Counted from the stretch's first letter, positions 35,201 through 47,550 are shown. The stretch is 64,000 nt of DNA from Silene latifolia (GCF_048544455.1 NC_133534.1:91975637-92039636); one strand, 5' to 3'. Notes: a model not told the origin generated them from the sequence alone. Made by a program: numbers and translations.

Positions 35201-36805
35201 TCAAGCGGGCATGTCCAAGGTGTTGTTGATGTTGCTCAACACCTTGAAAAAGTAATCAAACGCTTGTTCATTATCATGATATAGGTCTTCAATAGACCTT
35301 GGCCCTTGTTGTCGGTCTTGATCGATGGCATTACCAATGTAGGGATTAAAAATCCCTTCAAATTCGTCGTCCCAAAGACCACATACTTCATTAAGTTGAT
35401 CATTGAAAATCTCTTGATTTGATGGAGATAACTTTCCCATTTCCTTTTCTTGGCCAATGAGGCCATCTTCTTCATTGCTTGTCTTTGATGAGCTTTCCAA
35501 GCTCTCTTTGTCACAATTCACATGCTCTTTGAATGGAGCATCTTCAATTTTCTTCTTCCATTGGAGTTCCGACTTCTTCTTTTCATCCTTCCGACTATAA
35601 TGATCGATCATAAAACACGGTTCATGTAAACGGGGAGCTCTCATAGTCTTGTCAAGATTAAAAGTTGTACTCTCATCTCCCACTTCTAGAGTGAGCTCAC
35701 CATGTTTTACATCAATCACCGCACCCGCGGTGTGTAAGAAGGGTTTTCCTAGAATGATTGGAATGTTGGAATTTTCCTCCATATCAACAATGACAAAGTC
35801 TACCGAAATGAAAAACTTCCTAATTCGTACGGGGACATATTCCCATATCCCTAATGGTGTCTTCATCGATCTATCAACCATTTGGAGTGTGATATGGGTG
35901 CATTTAAGCTCTCTTATCCCCAACCTTTTACTCACCGAGTACGGCATAACACTCACACTAGCCCCTAGATCACATAAGGCTTTGTTGATCGTGGTGTCGC
36001 CAATGGTACACGGTATTGAGAAGCTTCCCGGATCCTTTAGTTTTGGATGTAAACTCCCTTGAAGTATTGCACTACTCACCTTAGTGAAGGCGATAGTCTC
36101 AAGTTTCCGGATCGACTTCTTCTTTGTGAGGATGTCTTTCATGTATTTCGCATAGGCTGGCACGTGATTGATTAATTCCATGAAAGGAATTGAGACTTCC
36201 AAATTCTTCACAATTTCCATAAACATTCCAAGTTGGTCATCAAATTTGGGCTTGGCTTGACGACTTGGAAAAGGAAGTCTAATCACAATGGGCTCCTTCT
36301 CCTTGGCCTTGTCTTCATTTTTCTTTGAAATTTCTTCTTTTGATAATTCTCCATCTTTGGAGTTTTGCACAATTTCTTCCTTATCACTTGCTTCCACACC
36401 TTCATCCTCAACTTGCTTCTTCGGTGCTTCATACCTTGTACCACTTCTCAAGTGAATGGCACTAACCGTTTCATGTCGTGGGGAATTACTTTGAGGTGGT
36501 AATTGCCCCTTTTGTCTTTGTGAGCTTAAAGATGCTAGTTGAGTCAATTGGGTTTCCAACATCTTAGTGTGAGCTAGAATGTTGTTGATGGTGTTTTCTT
36601 TTGCTTGACTATCTTTTTGCATTTGAGTGAAAAATTCTTGTTGATTCTTTTGCAATTGGAGGACCGCTTTTTGAACATCAAAACCTTGGTCATTTTGGTG
36701 ATTGTATGGATTTTGGTTTTGGTAACCTTGGTTTTGGTTGAAAAAGGGTCTTTGATTTTGGTTTCTCATGGGAGGTGGGGTGTATGTTGTTTGAGGGTTT
36801 TGAAC
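35201..36805 (-). pseudogene. gag-protease of internal II, 3' part (protease)
   Basis: After the gypsy III insertion the frame resumes at QNPQTTYTPPPM and stays open to the stop at 35201. It carries a Q/N-rich linker (NQNQGYQNQNPYNHQNDQGF), a lysine/glutamate-rich stretch, and an aspartic protease with ALCDLGASVSVMPYSVSKRL near 35960 and IPIILGKPFL. It has the 161-bp stretch that internal I lost. Upstream methionines in this frame lie in the gypsy III LTR and are not the real start. The 5' part is at 46357-47550. Confidence 0.9.
36801..36805. repeat. Target-site duplication TGAAC of gypsy III (left)
   Basis: TGAAC directly before the 5' LTR and again at 46352-46356. The empty site in internal I reads ggttttgaacattttgg. 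Confidence 0.95.
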
Positions 36806-38205
36806 TGATGCGTGTCTTTTATATAAGGTTTTGACCTCATTTTTACACGCATTTCTGTGGTTTTTATGTAGCATCTGGCTACAAATACCCCCGAATATTC
36901 TACTTTGGTCCGTTTATTGTAATTTGCAGGAATTGACCGAGGAGGAGCTAAATCGAGCCTTAATTGTCCCAATTGTACGCATTCATGGGAAATAAGGAGT
37001 CGGAGCTTAGAAATCTTACACTTGGAGGACGCATGAGCTGAGTAAAGGAAGAAATTCAAATCCTACGTGCCTATGTAGCTCGATCGAGTGGTTTTACTGC
37101 TCGATCGAATGCTTTATACACTCAAGACTGGTCGATCGACCAGTTTAAGGAGTCGATCGAGGAAGTTCAGCAAGCAGTGCTCGATCGAGAGGTAGTTCTA
37201 GCTCGATCGAGTGACTTGGAGCTCGATCGAGTGACTTGGAGTTCGATCGAGTAATCGTCTTACTCGATCGAGGGCTTTTCGTGTGCTTTTGGTTTATTTC
37301 CGCCTAATCTTTTATGGGCTTTTGTAATCAGTCTATAGATTAGGTTTAAGACAATTTTGCAGTATAAGACTGAGGAGAACATCACGTTACTCCTATCACT
37401 TCACTACGTACATTTCGACTGTTACTTCTGTCACTGTTCTTGGATTTCTATTCTCTACTTTGCTACTCGAATTCGGTATTATCAATCTAGTTATTTCTTA
37501 ATCGTATTTATTGCTTTTAATTCCTTTTCTCTCTTTACTTTATAATTGTTCAATCAAATAGATTATTCATCATGCTTAGTTTTAATCGTTTGGTTATTGT
37601 AATTGTTAATCCGATGATTATGAGTAGCTAATTCCCTATGCTAAGACTATAGGGGACCCATGATTTGAAGGGAGAGTAATCGATTTACTAGGTTAATGCT
37701 AGTACCGTCTTTGTTGTTTAAATGCTACAAATAATTGTAATTGCCTAATTGAGTCGACACAATTAGACCCTTATTCTTAGTGGACCTTAACCTGGACCGA
37801 AAGGTTGGAAGAGGCAGACCAGTAGCGAGCAACAGAGTATTGCAGCGAGGGCGAAAGTTAAACTGCTTACACTTTAGGGTGAATTAAGGACCGAAAGGTG
37901 ACGTTCGCTACCCCTTAGACCGTACTGCATTGACCTGGGACCTAGATTACTCGACCAGATGATTATGGTGAACCGTTTGTCTTAGCTATTCTCTTTTATC
38001 TGTTAAACCCCCTTCCTTTATTTCTCTTTTCCTTACTCTCTTAGTTTAGAAATCACATTTTATAAACCCCCAAACTGGTTACCTTGGCGAACCTAGTTTA
38101 GCAGACAATTTCCTACCTCTCTGTGGATTCGACCCGACTTCCCTAGCTATATTAGTTAGTTAGAACCAGTTGGTTATTTTTGACAGGTACGCGACAGACG
38201 TGTCA
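36806..38205 (+). repeat. gypsy III 5' LTR
   Basis: 1400 bp, TGATGCGTGTC...GACGTGTCA. It contains a CTCGATCGAG array at 37079-37272. The primer site follows five bases later. Confidence 0.96.
37079..37272 (+). repeat. CTCGATCGAG palindrome array in gypsy III U3
   Basis: At least eight near-perfect copies of the self-complementary CTCGATCGAG in about 190 bp, with irregular spacing of 17-30 bp. It is duplicated in the 3' LTR at 45225-45418. It sits upstream of the probable promoter region (tctatagattagg near 37332). Confidence 0.85.
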
Positions 38206-38210
38206 AATTT

Positions 38211-38228
38211 TGGCGCCGTTGCCGGGGA
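38211..38228 (+). other. gypsy III primer-binding site (tRNA-Asp type)
   Basis: TGGCGCCGTTGCCGGGGA, five bases after the LTR. It is identical to the site used by the compound element, though the LTRs are unrelated. Confidence 0.93.
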
Positions 38229-38348
38229 GGTGGCGCAATTTTGTTGCTTAAATTAAGTTTGTCTTTTGTCTCAAGGAATAATCTCATTTTCTGCAAAGTT
38301 TTGATCGGTTTTGCAGATTGGCTGTTGCTTCGAAAGTTGCTTGACAAT

Positions 38349-40156
38349 ATGCCTACGATTACCGAGCATACAGAGCCATGTGGTAGATGTGGCGAGGAAG
38401 GGCACGATCTTTATGAATGCACGGCAGGTGTAGAGCGCGCCCTTGCATATAAGAAGTACAAGCAGGGAGTTCCTTTCTCCCAGCTATATGAAGAGATAAA
38501 GAGCGTTGCTACCCCTTCTACACCAGTATCACAACCGGTCTCTCCCTCTGCAAGAGAAGAAATTGCCGAGTTGAAATCCATTATGATGAGTATGTCACAG
38601 AAATCTGATACGGTTATATCGGAATTGAAAGAGCAAGTCGCGCAGTTGACACACGCGACGGATCAAGCCAAGTTTCTTCCAATTTGCGATCCAACCAGTG
38701 CGATGAATTTTCAAAATGACCTCATTCATGAAGAAAACGAGGTGTTGACAGATGATGATGACTCAGATGATGATCTAGACGAGTTCCTGCAGGAAATACT
38801 TGCTGCGTGTGCTGTAACCACTCGATCGAGTGACTCTTCTACTCGATCGAGCGGTTCTAATCGTTCAGTGACTCGATCGAGTGAAAATGGTGCTCGATCG
38901 AGAGGTGCAGAACTCCAAGACTGTCGATCGAGTGACACTACTACTCGATCGACCAACCATGCTGAGGATGTCTCTCGATCGAGTGAAGCACAAGGTCGAT
39001 CGAGCGACAAAAGTATTCGATCCAGTGCATTAAGTGGCGGGAATCCTAATTTATTATCCAATACCGCCACCGTATCATCTTCCCCTGCTGTGGAGACGTC
39101 ACGCATTGATAAGGGTAAAGGAAAGGTTGCGGGACCACTCATCGCTACCAGGGTACCCTTCCCAAGTCGTCTGAAGGACGCAAAGATCGAGCAACAGTAC
39201 GGTAAGTTCGTGGACATCGTGAAGAACCTTCAGGTAACTGTCCCTTTTTCTGAACTTGTTACTCAGGTACCCACTTACGCTAAGTTTATGAAAGATATCG
39301 TGACGCGTAAGAGAAATTTGAGTGAATTTGAGACGATTTCATTTATGGAAGAGTCTAGTAACCTGCTGTTAAATAAGGCCCCTCCAAAAATGAAAGATCC
39401 GGGCAGCTTTTCTATTACTTGTGTCATAGGCAATATGGTTTAATTATAAGGCCCTTTGCGATTTAGGTGCCAGTGTTAGTGTTATGCCCCTTCCTGTCTG
39501 CAAGAAATTGAAGATGAGTCACTTCAAAGTGACTAACATTACCCTACAGATGGCTGATAGATCTGTTAGGAGACCTTTAGGTGTCTTGGAGGATGTGCCT
39601 GTGAAAATAGGCAAGCTTTACATCCCAGTAGATTTCATTGTTTTGGATATAGCCGAGGACACCGGACCCAAATTATTTTAGGAAGACGTTCCTTTGTACA
39701 GTGGGGCCGTTATTGATGTCGACAAGGGCGTCGACTCTTGCGAGAGGGGATGACGCTATCACATTTAGTTTGCCCAGTACTTTAGCCCACCCAATGATAG
39801 AGGACACATGCTATTCGGTCGATATCATTGATGAGTCTATTTATGACTTCTGGTCGGGTTCTTTTATGAAGGACCCACTGGAAGCTCTCATGCTTTTTGA
39901 TGAGTGTGCAGATAGCCCAGAGGACGATGACGCTGCGTTGGATTTGCTTGTTGATGATTTAGATGAGCGTGACGGGGAGCAGGTGGAACAAATGATCAGC
40001 ACTCTTTGCTCCATTGAGGTAAAGGTACCGGAACGTAAGCCTCTCCCATCTCATCTTAAATATGCCTTTCTAGATGATACGAGCAAGCAAGATATCCAGT
40101 CATTGTTAGTGCCAAGCTTAGTGATGATCGGTGACTTCTTTGTTAGCTGTACTTAA
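38349..40156 (+). pseudogene. gypsy III gag remnant and protease (frameshifted)
   Basis: The ATG at 38349 (MPTITEHTEPC) is preferred over longer upstream starts. The frame opens almost at once with a zinc knuckle, CGRCGEEGHDLYEC, so the usual gag core of a few hundred residues is absent. Next comes an Arg/Ser-rich stretch encoded by a CTCGATCGAG array (38821-39020), then a linker (RVPFPSRLKDAKIEQQYGKF) and a protease with ALCDLGASVSVMPLPV near 39455 and LQMADRSVRRPLGVLEDVPV. Frameshifts lie near 39440 (one extra T) and near 39680. An acidic segment (DDDAALDLLVDDLDERDGEQ) follows. Confidence 0.88.
38821..39020 (+). repeat. CTCGATCGAG array inside the gag-protease frame
   Basis: About eight copies of the palindrome within an open frame, read as TRSS/ARSR/CRSS/SRSS units. 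The same DNA motif that fills the LTR U3 is thus tolerated as a Ser/Arg-rich protein linker. Confidence 0.85.
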
Positions 40157-42958
40157 GAAAAACAGGAAAGCAATGGGCTATTCACTGGATGATATCACGG
40201 GGATTAGTCCCGATATTTGTATGCACAGGATAGAGTTGGAGGAGGATCACAAACCTTGCAGACAGGGTCAGCGTCAACCTGAACCGAGAAGATGCAGGAT
40301 GTTGTGATGGCCGAGGTAATGAAGCTTTTTGGATGCATGTATTATTTATTCTGTAGGTAATTCTAGATGGGTAAGCCCAGGACAGGTAGTCCCGAAGAAA
40401 GGAGGGACAACTGTAGTTAAGAATGAGAAGAATGAATTAATACCTACCCGAGTAATGACTGGTTGGCGGATGTGCATAGACTACAGACAGCTGAATGCCG
40501 CCACTAAGAAGGATCACTTTCCCCTTCCTTTTATTGATCAAATGGTAGAAAGGTTAGCATCTCATAAATTTTTCTGCTATTTAGATGGGTATTCAGGGTT
40601 CTTTCAGATCCCTATCCACCCGGACGATCAGGCCAAGACTACATTTACCTGTCCTAAAGGCGTTTTTGCGTATCGCAGAATGCCTTTTGGTTTGTGCAAT
40701 GCCCCTGCCACCTTCCAAAGGTGTATGATGGGGATATTTTCAGAGTATATTGAGTCTATCATGGAAGTTTTTATGGATGACTTTAGTGTATATGGAAGTG
40801 ATTTTTCTAACTGTCTGTCTAACCTTGAGAAAGTGTTGCAGTATTTGTATTGAGGTTAATCTTGTCTTTGAATCGGGAGAAGTGCCACTTTATGGTCAAC
40901 GAGGGAGTTGTCTTAGGGCACTTAGTTTCTGATAGGGGAATAGAAGTTGACAAGGCAAAGGTGGAAGTGATTCAGCAATTACCACCTCCTGTTAATGTTA
41001 AGGGGGTGAGGAGCTTCCTTGGTCATGCTGGCTTTTATCGCCGGTTTATCAAGGATTTCTCCAAAATTGCTAAACCACTTACACAGCTGTTGCTTAAAGA
41101 TGCCCCTTTTGTGTTTACTGACGCTTGTCTTTCTGCTTTTAACAGGTTAAAGCAGGCCTTAATCTCCGCGCCGATCATACAGCCTCCCAGGACTTGCCGT
41201 TTGAGATCATGTGCGACGCGAGTGACTATGCACTAGGAGCGGTGCTTGGCCAGAGGAAAGACAAAGCCTTGAATGCTATTTACTATGTGAGCCGAACTCT
41301 GGATGAGGCTCAAGTGAAGTACACTAGCACTGAGAAGGAGCTGTTAGCTGTAGTTTATGCCTTAGAGAAGTTTCGTACTTATTTAGTTGGGTCAGAAGTC
41401 ACTGTTTTTACTGACCATGCAGCTTTTAGGCATCTCCTTGCTAAGAAGGAGGCTAAACCGTGGCTACTGAGATGGATACTCCTTCTTCAGGAGTTTGACC
41501 TACAGATTAAGGATAAGAAAGGAGCTGAGAACGTTGTAGCTGATCACTTGTCGCGACTGATGCGACAAGAAGGGGAAGATTCTCTACCTATTGATGATTC
41601 TTTTCCGGACGATACTTTAATTCTTTGTCATTATATCGTCTATTGTTGACCAGGAACCTTGGTATGCGAGATATAGCTAACTTCGTTGTCGGTGGCAAGT
41701 CGTCGCTTGACCTTTCTCATCGCCAAAAGAAGCGTTTTACGTATAACGCTAAGCGTATTTCCGGGATGATCCTTACTTGTTTAAGGAATGTGCGAGACGG
41801 TCTCTACAGACGGTGTATTCCGCATGGGAGACCAAAATAGTCCTGGAAGGCTGTCACTCCTCTTCATATGGTGGTCACCACGGTCCATCGCGCACCGTGG
41901 CTAAGGTACTTCGATCTGGTTTTTCTTTGGCCCTCTTTATTTCCGACGCCAAGTCTTTTGTTTCAGCTTATGATGCATGCCAACGATCAGGGAACATTTC
42001 GAAGAGACATGAGATGCCACAAAACGGCATCCTAGAGGTTGAGGTTTTCGATGTCTGGGGCATTGATTTCCAAGGACCATTCCCGTCCAGTAAAGGTAAC
42101 AGGTACATTCTAGTAGCTGTAGACTATGTGTCAAAATGGGTTGAGGCAGTTGCTTCACCTCATTGTGATGGTAAGACCGTGATAAAGATGTTCAAAAAGA
42201 TCATATTCCCCCGTTTTGGTGTCCCTAGGGTCGTCATTAGTGATGGGGGGATGCATTTTAAGGAAAAGAAACTCACTTCCATACTGTCTAGAGTTGGTGT
42301 CCAACACCGGCGTGGTTTGGGGTATCATCCCCAAACTAGTGGTCAGGTAGAGGTCTCTAATCGTGAGCTGAAAGAGATCTTGTCTAAAGTAGTTTCTAAA
42401 TCACGGAAAGACTGGAGTCTTAAGCTAGATGACACATTATGGGCTTATAGAACTGCCTTTAAGACACCAATTGGTGCATCACCTTATAGGTTAGTTTATG
42501 GGAAATCGTGTCACTTACCTGTTGAGCTGGAATGTAAGGCCTGGTGGGCAATCCGTGAGCTTAATTATGATCCTAAATTGTGTGGTCAGAATCGTCTTTT
42601 GCAGCTTGATGAATTAGAGGAGTTTAGGCTTAATGCCTACGACAGCTCGCGCATTTACACGGAAAAGACGAAGAGATGGCATGACAAGAGAATCTTACCT
42701 CGGGAGTTTCATGTGGGGCAGAAGGTGTTGCTGTTTAATGCCCGGTTGAGACTATTTCCTGGCAAGCTGAAATCCAGGTGGAGTGGTCTATACACGGTGA
42801 CAGCTGTTACCAAATTTGGATCCGTGGAGCTTGAAGATTTCGAGGGTCACAGATTCAAGGTGAATGGCCAATATGTGAAGCACTACCATGAGGCGAGTGA
42901 AGCGGACAACCGCATTGAAGTCTTGCGCTTCGACGAGCTCGACGCGCCAGTAAATTGA
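40157..42958 (+). pseudogene. gypsy III pol: RT, RNase H, integrase (several frameshifts)
   Basis: Reverse transcriptase (40329-40853) has WRMCIDYRQLNAATKKDHFP, FCYLDGYSGFFQIPIHP, YRRMPFGLCNAPATFQRCM and FMDDFSVYG. RNase H (41194-41649) has [36 protein letters not shown] and ADHLSRL. Integrase (41777-42958) has D in [10 protein letters not shown] in VISDGGMHF and E in [11 protein letters not shown]. The zinc finger reads [10 protein letters not shown] where CDACQ is usual, so one Cys is probably Tyr. Frameshifts lie near 40100, 40850, 41200 and 41650-41780. RT before integrase is Ty3/gypsy order, and the motif set is Athila/Tat-like. Confidence 0.93.
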
Positions 42959-43138
42959 TGCCAGAAAGGTCGTGCGGGACCTCTTAAACCAGCGCTCTCC
43001 GGGAGGCAGCCCGGACTGTTTTATTATACCTTTGTTGAACCATTTAAATTTTCTTAGGCTTACGTTGAACTTTGAACGCTGTATTTTGAACTCCATCCGC
43101 ATTTTCCTTGCTTTTAGTGCGTGTTTGCAGGTAAAAGT

Positions 43139-43322
43139 ACTCGATCGAAAGATCGTATGCTCGATCGAGCGCTTTTTGAGGGAGATTCCACTCGATCTAG
43201 TGATAACAGTCCTCGATCGACCAAAACCCATACCACGACTACTCGATCGAATGGTCTTTCACTCGATCGAGTCCACTCACGCTGCAAAACATTCGATCGA
43301 GCTGGTCCAGGCGTTCGATCGA
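43139..43322 (+). repeat. CTCGATCGAG array in gypsy III 3' UTR
   Basis: Eight copies or close variants (ctcgatcgaa, ctcgatcgag, ctcgatctag, ctcgatcgac, ttcgatcgag) in 184 bp. It is the third array in the same element, besides the LTR and gag ones. Confidence 0.85.
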
Positions 43323-44164
43323 GTAGTTATGACCTCCAGCTGCTGTTTTACGTCTACAAAGCCACTGTTTGACTTTCTTTGACCTCCCATGTTCATGGTC
43401 GGTTTGGGGAGGTCCCGCTATATGACGTTTTGTAAGTTTTCCGACTCCGCTTCTCCTTTTCTTTTCAGTTTGCATTTCTTTCCCTATTTTTGGTACAATG
43501 AGGGCATTGTACGGTTTGGTTTGGGGAGGTATGCATCCATATCTGTGTCTGCATGTTTCTTGCATTTTTGCTTGCACGTTTATTTATTTCCGTATGCATT
43601 GTTGTTTTAATTAATTTAAAAAAAAATCATATAAAAATCATAAAATTAAAAAATTTTCAAAATTTTCATGTTTAAATTGAGTCGGAACGTTTGAACATTG
43701 ACGCTACTTTGAATCTTTACTTGAGCCTGGCATATTCTGGACATTTAGCTGGCATGATTATGTGCATAATCTACGAGTTTTTGTTTCTCTCTTATCTGAA
43801 CGAATAGACTTGATTCTCTATGTCGGCAAGCTACATTACATTCTGAGGTTAGAGCTTATTAAACTGGTGACATTCATGACCGGTTTCATTTAGGATGTGA
43901 GTAGTACTCTCTTTAAGACATGTAACATCAATTTGCATAAGCATGAGTCTAGTCTTCTTAATACCTGTATGTATTCGGTCTGTGGATGGTGACACGCGTT
44001 AGGAGAGGCAATTCCCTTTATTTCATTTTACCCATGAGCCTCACATAGCCAAATTGCCTTTTTGTCCTATCAACTACTTTCTATAATACTTCCTACCCTA
44101 GCTGAGCTAGTAACGAGTAGTTCTTGGGAATGTTTTATTGCAACATGGTTATTGTATCTTGATT

Positions 44165-44322
44165 TCAGAAGATGGTGGAAAGATTGAAGGGAAAGAAAGA
44201 AAGAAAAAAATGTTGAATTGAAAAAAAAATGGAACGAAAAGTGCGAAAAGAAAAGAAAGAAAAAAAAGAGACAGAAAAATTCAAAATGAGAAAAAAAAGG
44301 AATGAAAAAGAATGAGAATTGC
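44165..44322 (+). repeat. Purine-rich low-complexity tract
   Basis: Nearly pure A/G on the plus strand (gaaagaaagaaaaaaa and similar). It lies 600 bp upstream of the true polypurine tract. It could be structural or chance; no gene seen. Confidence 0.7.
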
Positions 44323-44936
44323 ACAATGTTTCACACTCCCATGCCTTATTTATATTTTATGGGGAGTTGACGACTTTTGGTTTTGTGAGTTTAGTGCATA
44401 ATTTTGCACCGTTTCATCTTGCTGTTATGAGTACGAAGTTGGGATGCAGTCTAAATTTGGATCCGTTGTTGCTAGCCTGGCTATTAACCCCACATATCCA
44501 AATTCATTTTAGCCCCTTCTCACCCATTACCTCACTAACCCAAATGTAAGTCCTCGGCACGTGTCTTGGTCATTAGTATGGTTGGAATGCATATGTACGG
44601 TTGTAGAGACTTTATTCATGATTAACTGCATGCATGTTCTTATAGGTCGAGTTAGGTGAGTGTCTGATTCTTCCCTATCTTTCACATATATACTTACCTT
44701 GTACCTGACTTTGAGTGACGAGCGACCCGTGAGAGTCCGACATCTTTGAGTCTTGCAAGGTCGACGGTTCAGTAAGCTTGAAACATTAATTTAACTCGTT
44801 TGCACTTTTCAGTTGCCGCTTTGTCATTTTGTTGCATTAAATTGGTTCTAGTGGATGATTTGTAGCTGATGCGTTGGTCCCGTTCTATTGCTCACCCTTA
44901 GTTGCATTCATATTTGCTTGGGGACAAGTAAAGGTT

Positions 44937-44951
44937 TGGTTTGGGGAGATT
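44937..44951 (+). other. gypsy III polypurine tract
   Basis: GGTTTGGGGAGATT sits directly before the 3' LTR start TGATGCG. Confidence 0.85.
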
Positions 44952-46351
44952 TGATGCGTGTCTTTTATATAAGGTTTTCACCTCATTTTTACACGCATTT
45001 CTGTGCTTTTTATGTAGCATCTGGCTACAAATACCCCCGAATATTCTACTTTGGTCCGTTTATTGTAATTTGCAGGAATTGACCGAGGAGGAGCTAAATC
45101 GAGCCTTAATTGTCCCAATTGTACGCATTCATGGGAAATAAGGAGCCGGAGCTTAGAAATCTTACACTTGGAGGACGCGTGAGCTGAGTAAAGGAAGAAA
45201 TTCAAATCCTACGTGCCTATGTAGCTCGATCGAGTGGTTTTACTGCTCGATCGAATGCTTTATACACTCAAGACTGGTCGATCGACCAGTTTAAGGAGTC
45301 GATCGAGGAAGTTCAGCAAGCAGTGCTCGATCGAGAGGTAGTTCTAGCTCGATCGAGTGACTTGGAGCTCGATCGAGTGACTTGGAGTTCGATCGAGTAA
45401 TCGTCTTACTCGATCGAGGGCTTTTCGTGTGCTTTTGGTTTATTTCCGCCTAATCTTTTATGGGCTTTTGTAATCAGTCTATAGATTAGGTTTAAGACAA
45501 TTTTGCAGTATAAGACTGAGGAGAATATCACGTTACTCCTATCACTTCACTACGTACATTTCGACTGTTACTTCTGTCACTGTTCTTGGATTTCTATACT
45601 CTACTTTGGTACTCGAATTCGGTATTATCAATCTAGTTATTTCTTAATCGTATTTATTGCTTTTAATTCCTTTTCTCTCTTTACTTTATAATTGTTCAAT
45701 CAAATAGATTATTCATCATGCTTAGTTTTAATCGTTTGGTTATTGTAATTGTTAATCCGATGATTATGAGTAGCTAATTCCCTATGCTAAGACTATAGGG
45801 GACCCATGATTTGAAGGGAGAGTAATCGATTTACTAGGTTAATGCTAGTACCGTCTTTGTTGTTTAAATGCTACAAATAATTGTAATTGCCTAATTGAGT
45901 CGACACAATTAGACCCTTATTCTTAGTGGACCTTAACCTGGACCGAAAGGTTGGAAGAGGCAGACCAGTAGCGAGCAATAGAGTATTGCAGCGAGGGCGA
46001 AAGTTAAACTGTTTACACTTTAGGGTGAATTAAGGACCGAAAGGTGACGTTCGCTACCCCTTAGACCGTACTGCATTGACCTGGGACCTAGATTACTCGA
46101 CCAGATGATTATGGTGAACCGTTTGTCTTAGCTATTCTCTTTTATCTGTTAAACCCCCTTCCTTTATTTCTCTTTTCCTTACTCTCTTAGTTTAGAAATC
46201 ACATTTTATAAACCCCCAAACTGGTTACCTTGGCGAACCTAGTTTAGCAGACAATTTCCTACCTCTCTGTGGATTCGACCCGACTTCCCTAGCTATATTA
46301 GTTAGTTAGAACCAGTTGGTTATTTTTGACAGGTACGCGACAGACGTGTCA
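44952..46351 (+). repeat. gypsy III 3' LTR
   Basis: 1400 bp, differing from the 5' LTR at about nine positions by hand (for example gttttgacc/gttttcacc, gagaacatc/gagaatatc, agcaacaga/agcaataga). It ends GACGTGTCA, then TGAAC. Confidence 0.96.
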
Positions 46352-46356
46352 TGAAC
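46352..46356. repeat. Target-site duplication TGAAC of gypsy III (right)
   Basis: Perfect match to 36801-36805. Confidence 0.95.
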
Positions 46357-47550
46357 ATTTTGGCTTTTGTATGAGAGATTTCGATGAAACTTGGTGTTTT
46401 CATTGTAATAGTTGGAATAAGGGGTACCACTCTTGTATGCTTGGAAAGCATTCACTTGTTCATTTGTTCCCCTACATTCACCTTGGTCATGTCCCAAAGT
46501 TCCACAATTCTCACATATCCCACTTGGGATTGATCAGGATGCCGTCATGGCATTAACATGATGCTTTGGTGATTTTGAGGCTTCTTCAAGTCTAGCCATA
46601 GCTTGTTCAAACTTCAAACTGATTGTGTCAATGTGAGCACTAAGTTGAGCAGCCAATTGAGTAATGGAGTCCACTTCATGCTTTCCTCCTCTAGTAGCCT
46701 TGCGAGGTCTACTATATTGTGAGTTATGGACCGCCATTTCCTCAATCTTGTTCCATGTTTGATTGTCATCAACTTCGGTAAACATTCCATTTTATCCCAT
46801 ATTGAGAATGTTCCTTGAATCTTCATATAGACCGTTCCAAAATTGTTGTACCAAGAACCACTCGCTAAGTCCTTGGTGAGGACATGAGCGACAAATTCCC
46901 TTAAACCGCTCCCAAGCTTCATACAAAGATTCTTCATCCCTTTGCTTAAAACCCGTAATTTGAGCTCTTAGCATGTTAGTCTTTTCCGGTGGGTAGAACT
47001 TTTTGTAGAAAGCTAGAGCCAACTTCTTCCAAGAATCTATTACGAGAATGGCCTTACCAAGGCCCTTCAACCATTGTTTCGCGGTGCCGATTAGAGAAAA
47101 AGGAAGTAAGACCCATCGAATTTGGTCTTGAGTCACACCGGTTTGAGAAATCGCATCACAATAGTCACAAAAGGTTTCCATATGAGAATGAGGACCTTCA
47201 CTAGGCATCCCCCCAAATTGGCTCCTTTCGACTAATTGGATAAAGGCGGATTTGGCAATAAAATTTCCGGTCAAATGTTGTGGTGTAGGAGTACCATTGG
47301 GTAGGTTCTCCTCGGTGGGTTCGGAATGTGATGAAAATTTTGGCATTGTAGGTTGATTTTGTGGGGTATTTTGTGTTGGGTTCTCCTCACCTTCTCTTGC
47401 AAAAGGGTTGATGAACTCAATAGTTGGTTGAATATCCACTACCTCACTAATACCTCTCAAATTCCTCCTAGCGAATCTCCTATTGTTTGTCAAGGTTCTT
47501 TCAATTTCACGGTCAAAAGGTAACAAATCACCTTGTGACCTTCTAGACAT
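46357..47550 (-). pseudogene. gag-protease of internal II, 5' part (gag)
   Basis: ATG at 47550 (MSRRSQGDLLPFDREIERTL). The gag core includes NFIAKSAFIQLVERSQFGGM, SLIGTAKQWLKGL and YKKFYPPEKTNML. A stop follows EDSRNILNMG near 46792, then the frame continues (NGMFTEVDDNQTWNKIEEMA) to a second stop at 46534 that is also present in internal I. Beyond it lies the zinc knuckle CENCGTLGHDQGEC. The gene is then cut by gypsy III; the protease part is at 35201-36805. Confidence 0.9.

Larger units (their letters stand above)
42959..44936 (+). other. gypsy III 3' untranslated region
   Basis: Nearly 2 kb without a credible gene. It holds a CTCGATCGAG array (43139-43322), a hairpin CAATG-AGGG-CATTG at 43496-43509 followed by GGTTTGGGGAGG, and a purine-rich stretch of AAAGAAAG units at 44165-44322. 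The segment 44545-44870 matches element IV at 4073-4176 and 52952-53155. Confidence 0.8.
36806..46351 (+). mobile_element. gypsy III: young Athila/Tat-type Ty3/gypsy retrotransposon
   Basis: 9546 bp with two 1400-bp LTRs, a tRNA-Asp primer site, protease, RT, RNase H, integrase and a polypurine tract. It is inserted into the gag of internal II in opposite orientation, with a perfect TGAAC duplication. I counted about nine differences between the LTRs (about 0.6%), so it is the youngest insertion here. Even so the coding region has several frameshifts and the gag core is missing, which suggests it was copied in trans from an already defective source. Confidence 0.95.

Noticed and set aside
36806..36874. 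Apparent N-terminus of a 557-codon protein (MLHKNHRNACKNEVKTLYKR)
   Set aside because: These codons lie in the gypsy III LTR. They are fused to the interrupted gag-protease by chance of frame.
37079..37272. Possible CRISPR-like array of short palindromes
   Set aside because: Spacing is irregular, units are about 10 bp, copies occur inside LTR retrotransposons of a plant genome, and there are no cas genes.
41937..42158. Minus-strand frames inside gypsy III and copia B coding regions
   Set aside because: They are shadows of well-supported plus-strand pol domains.
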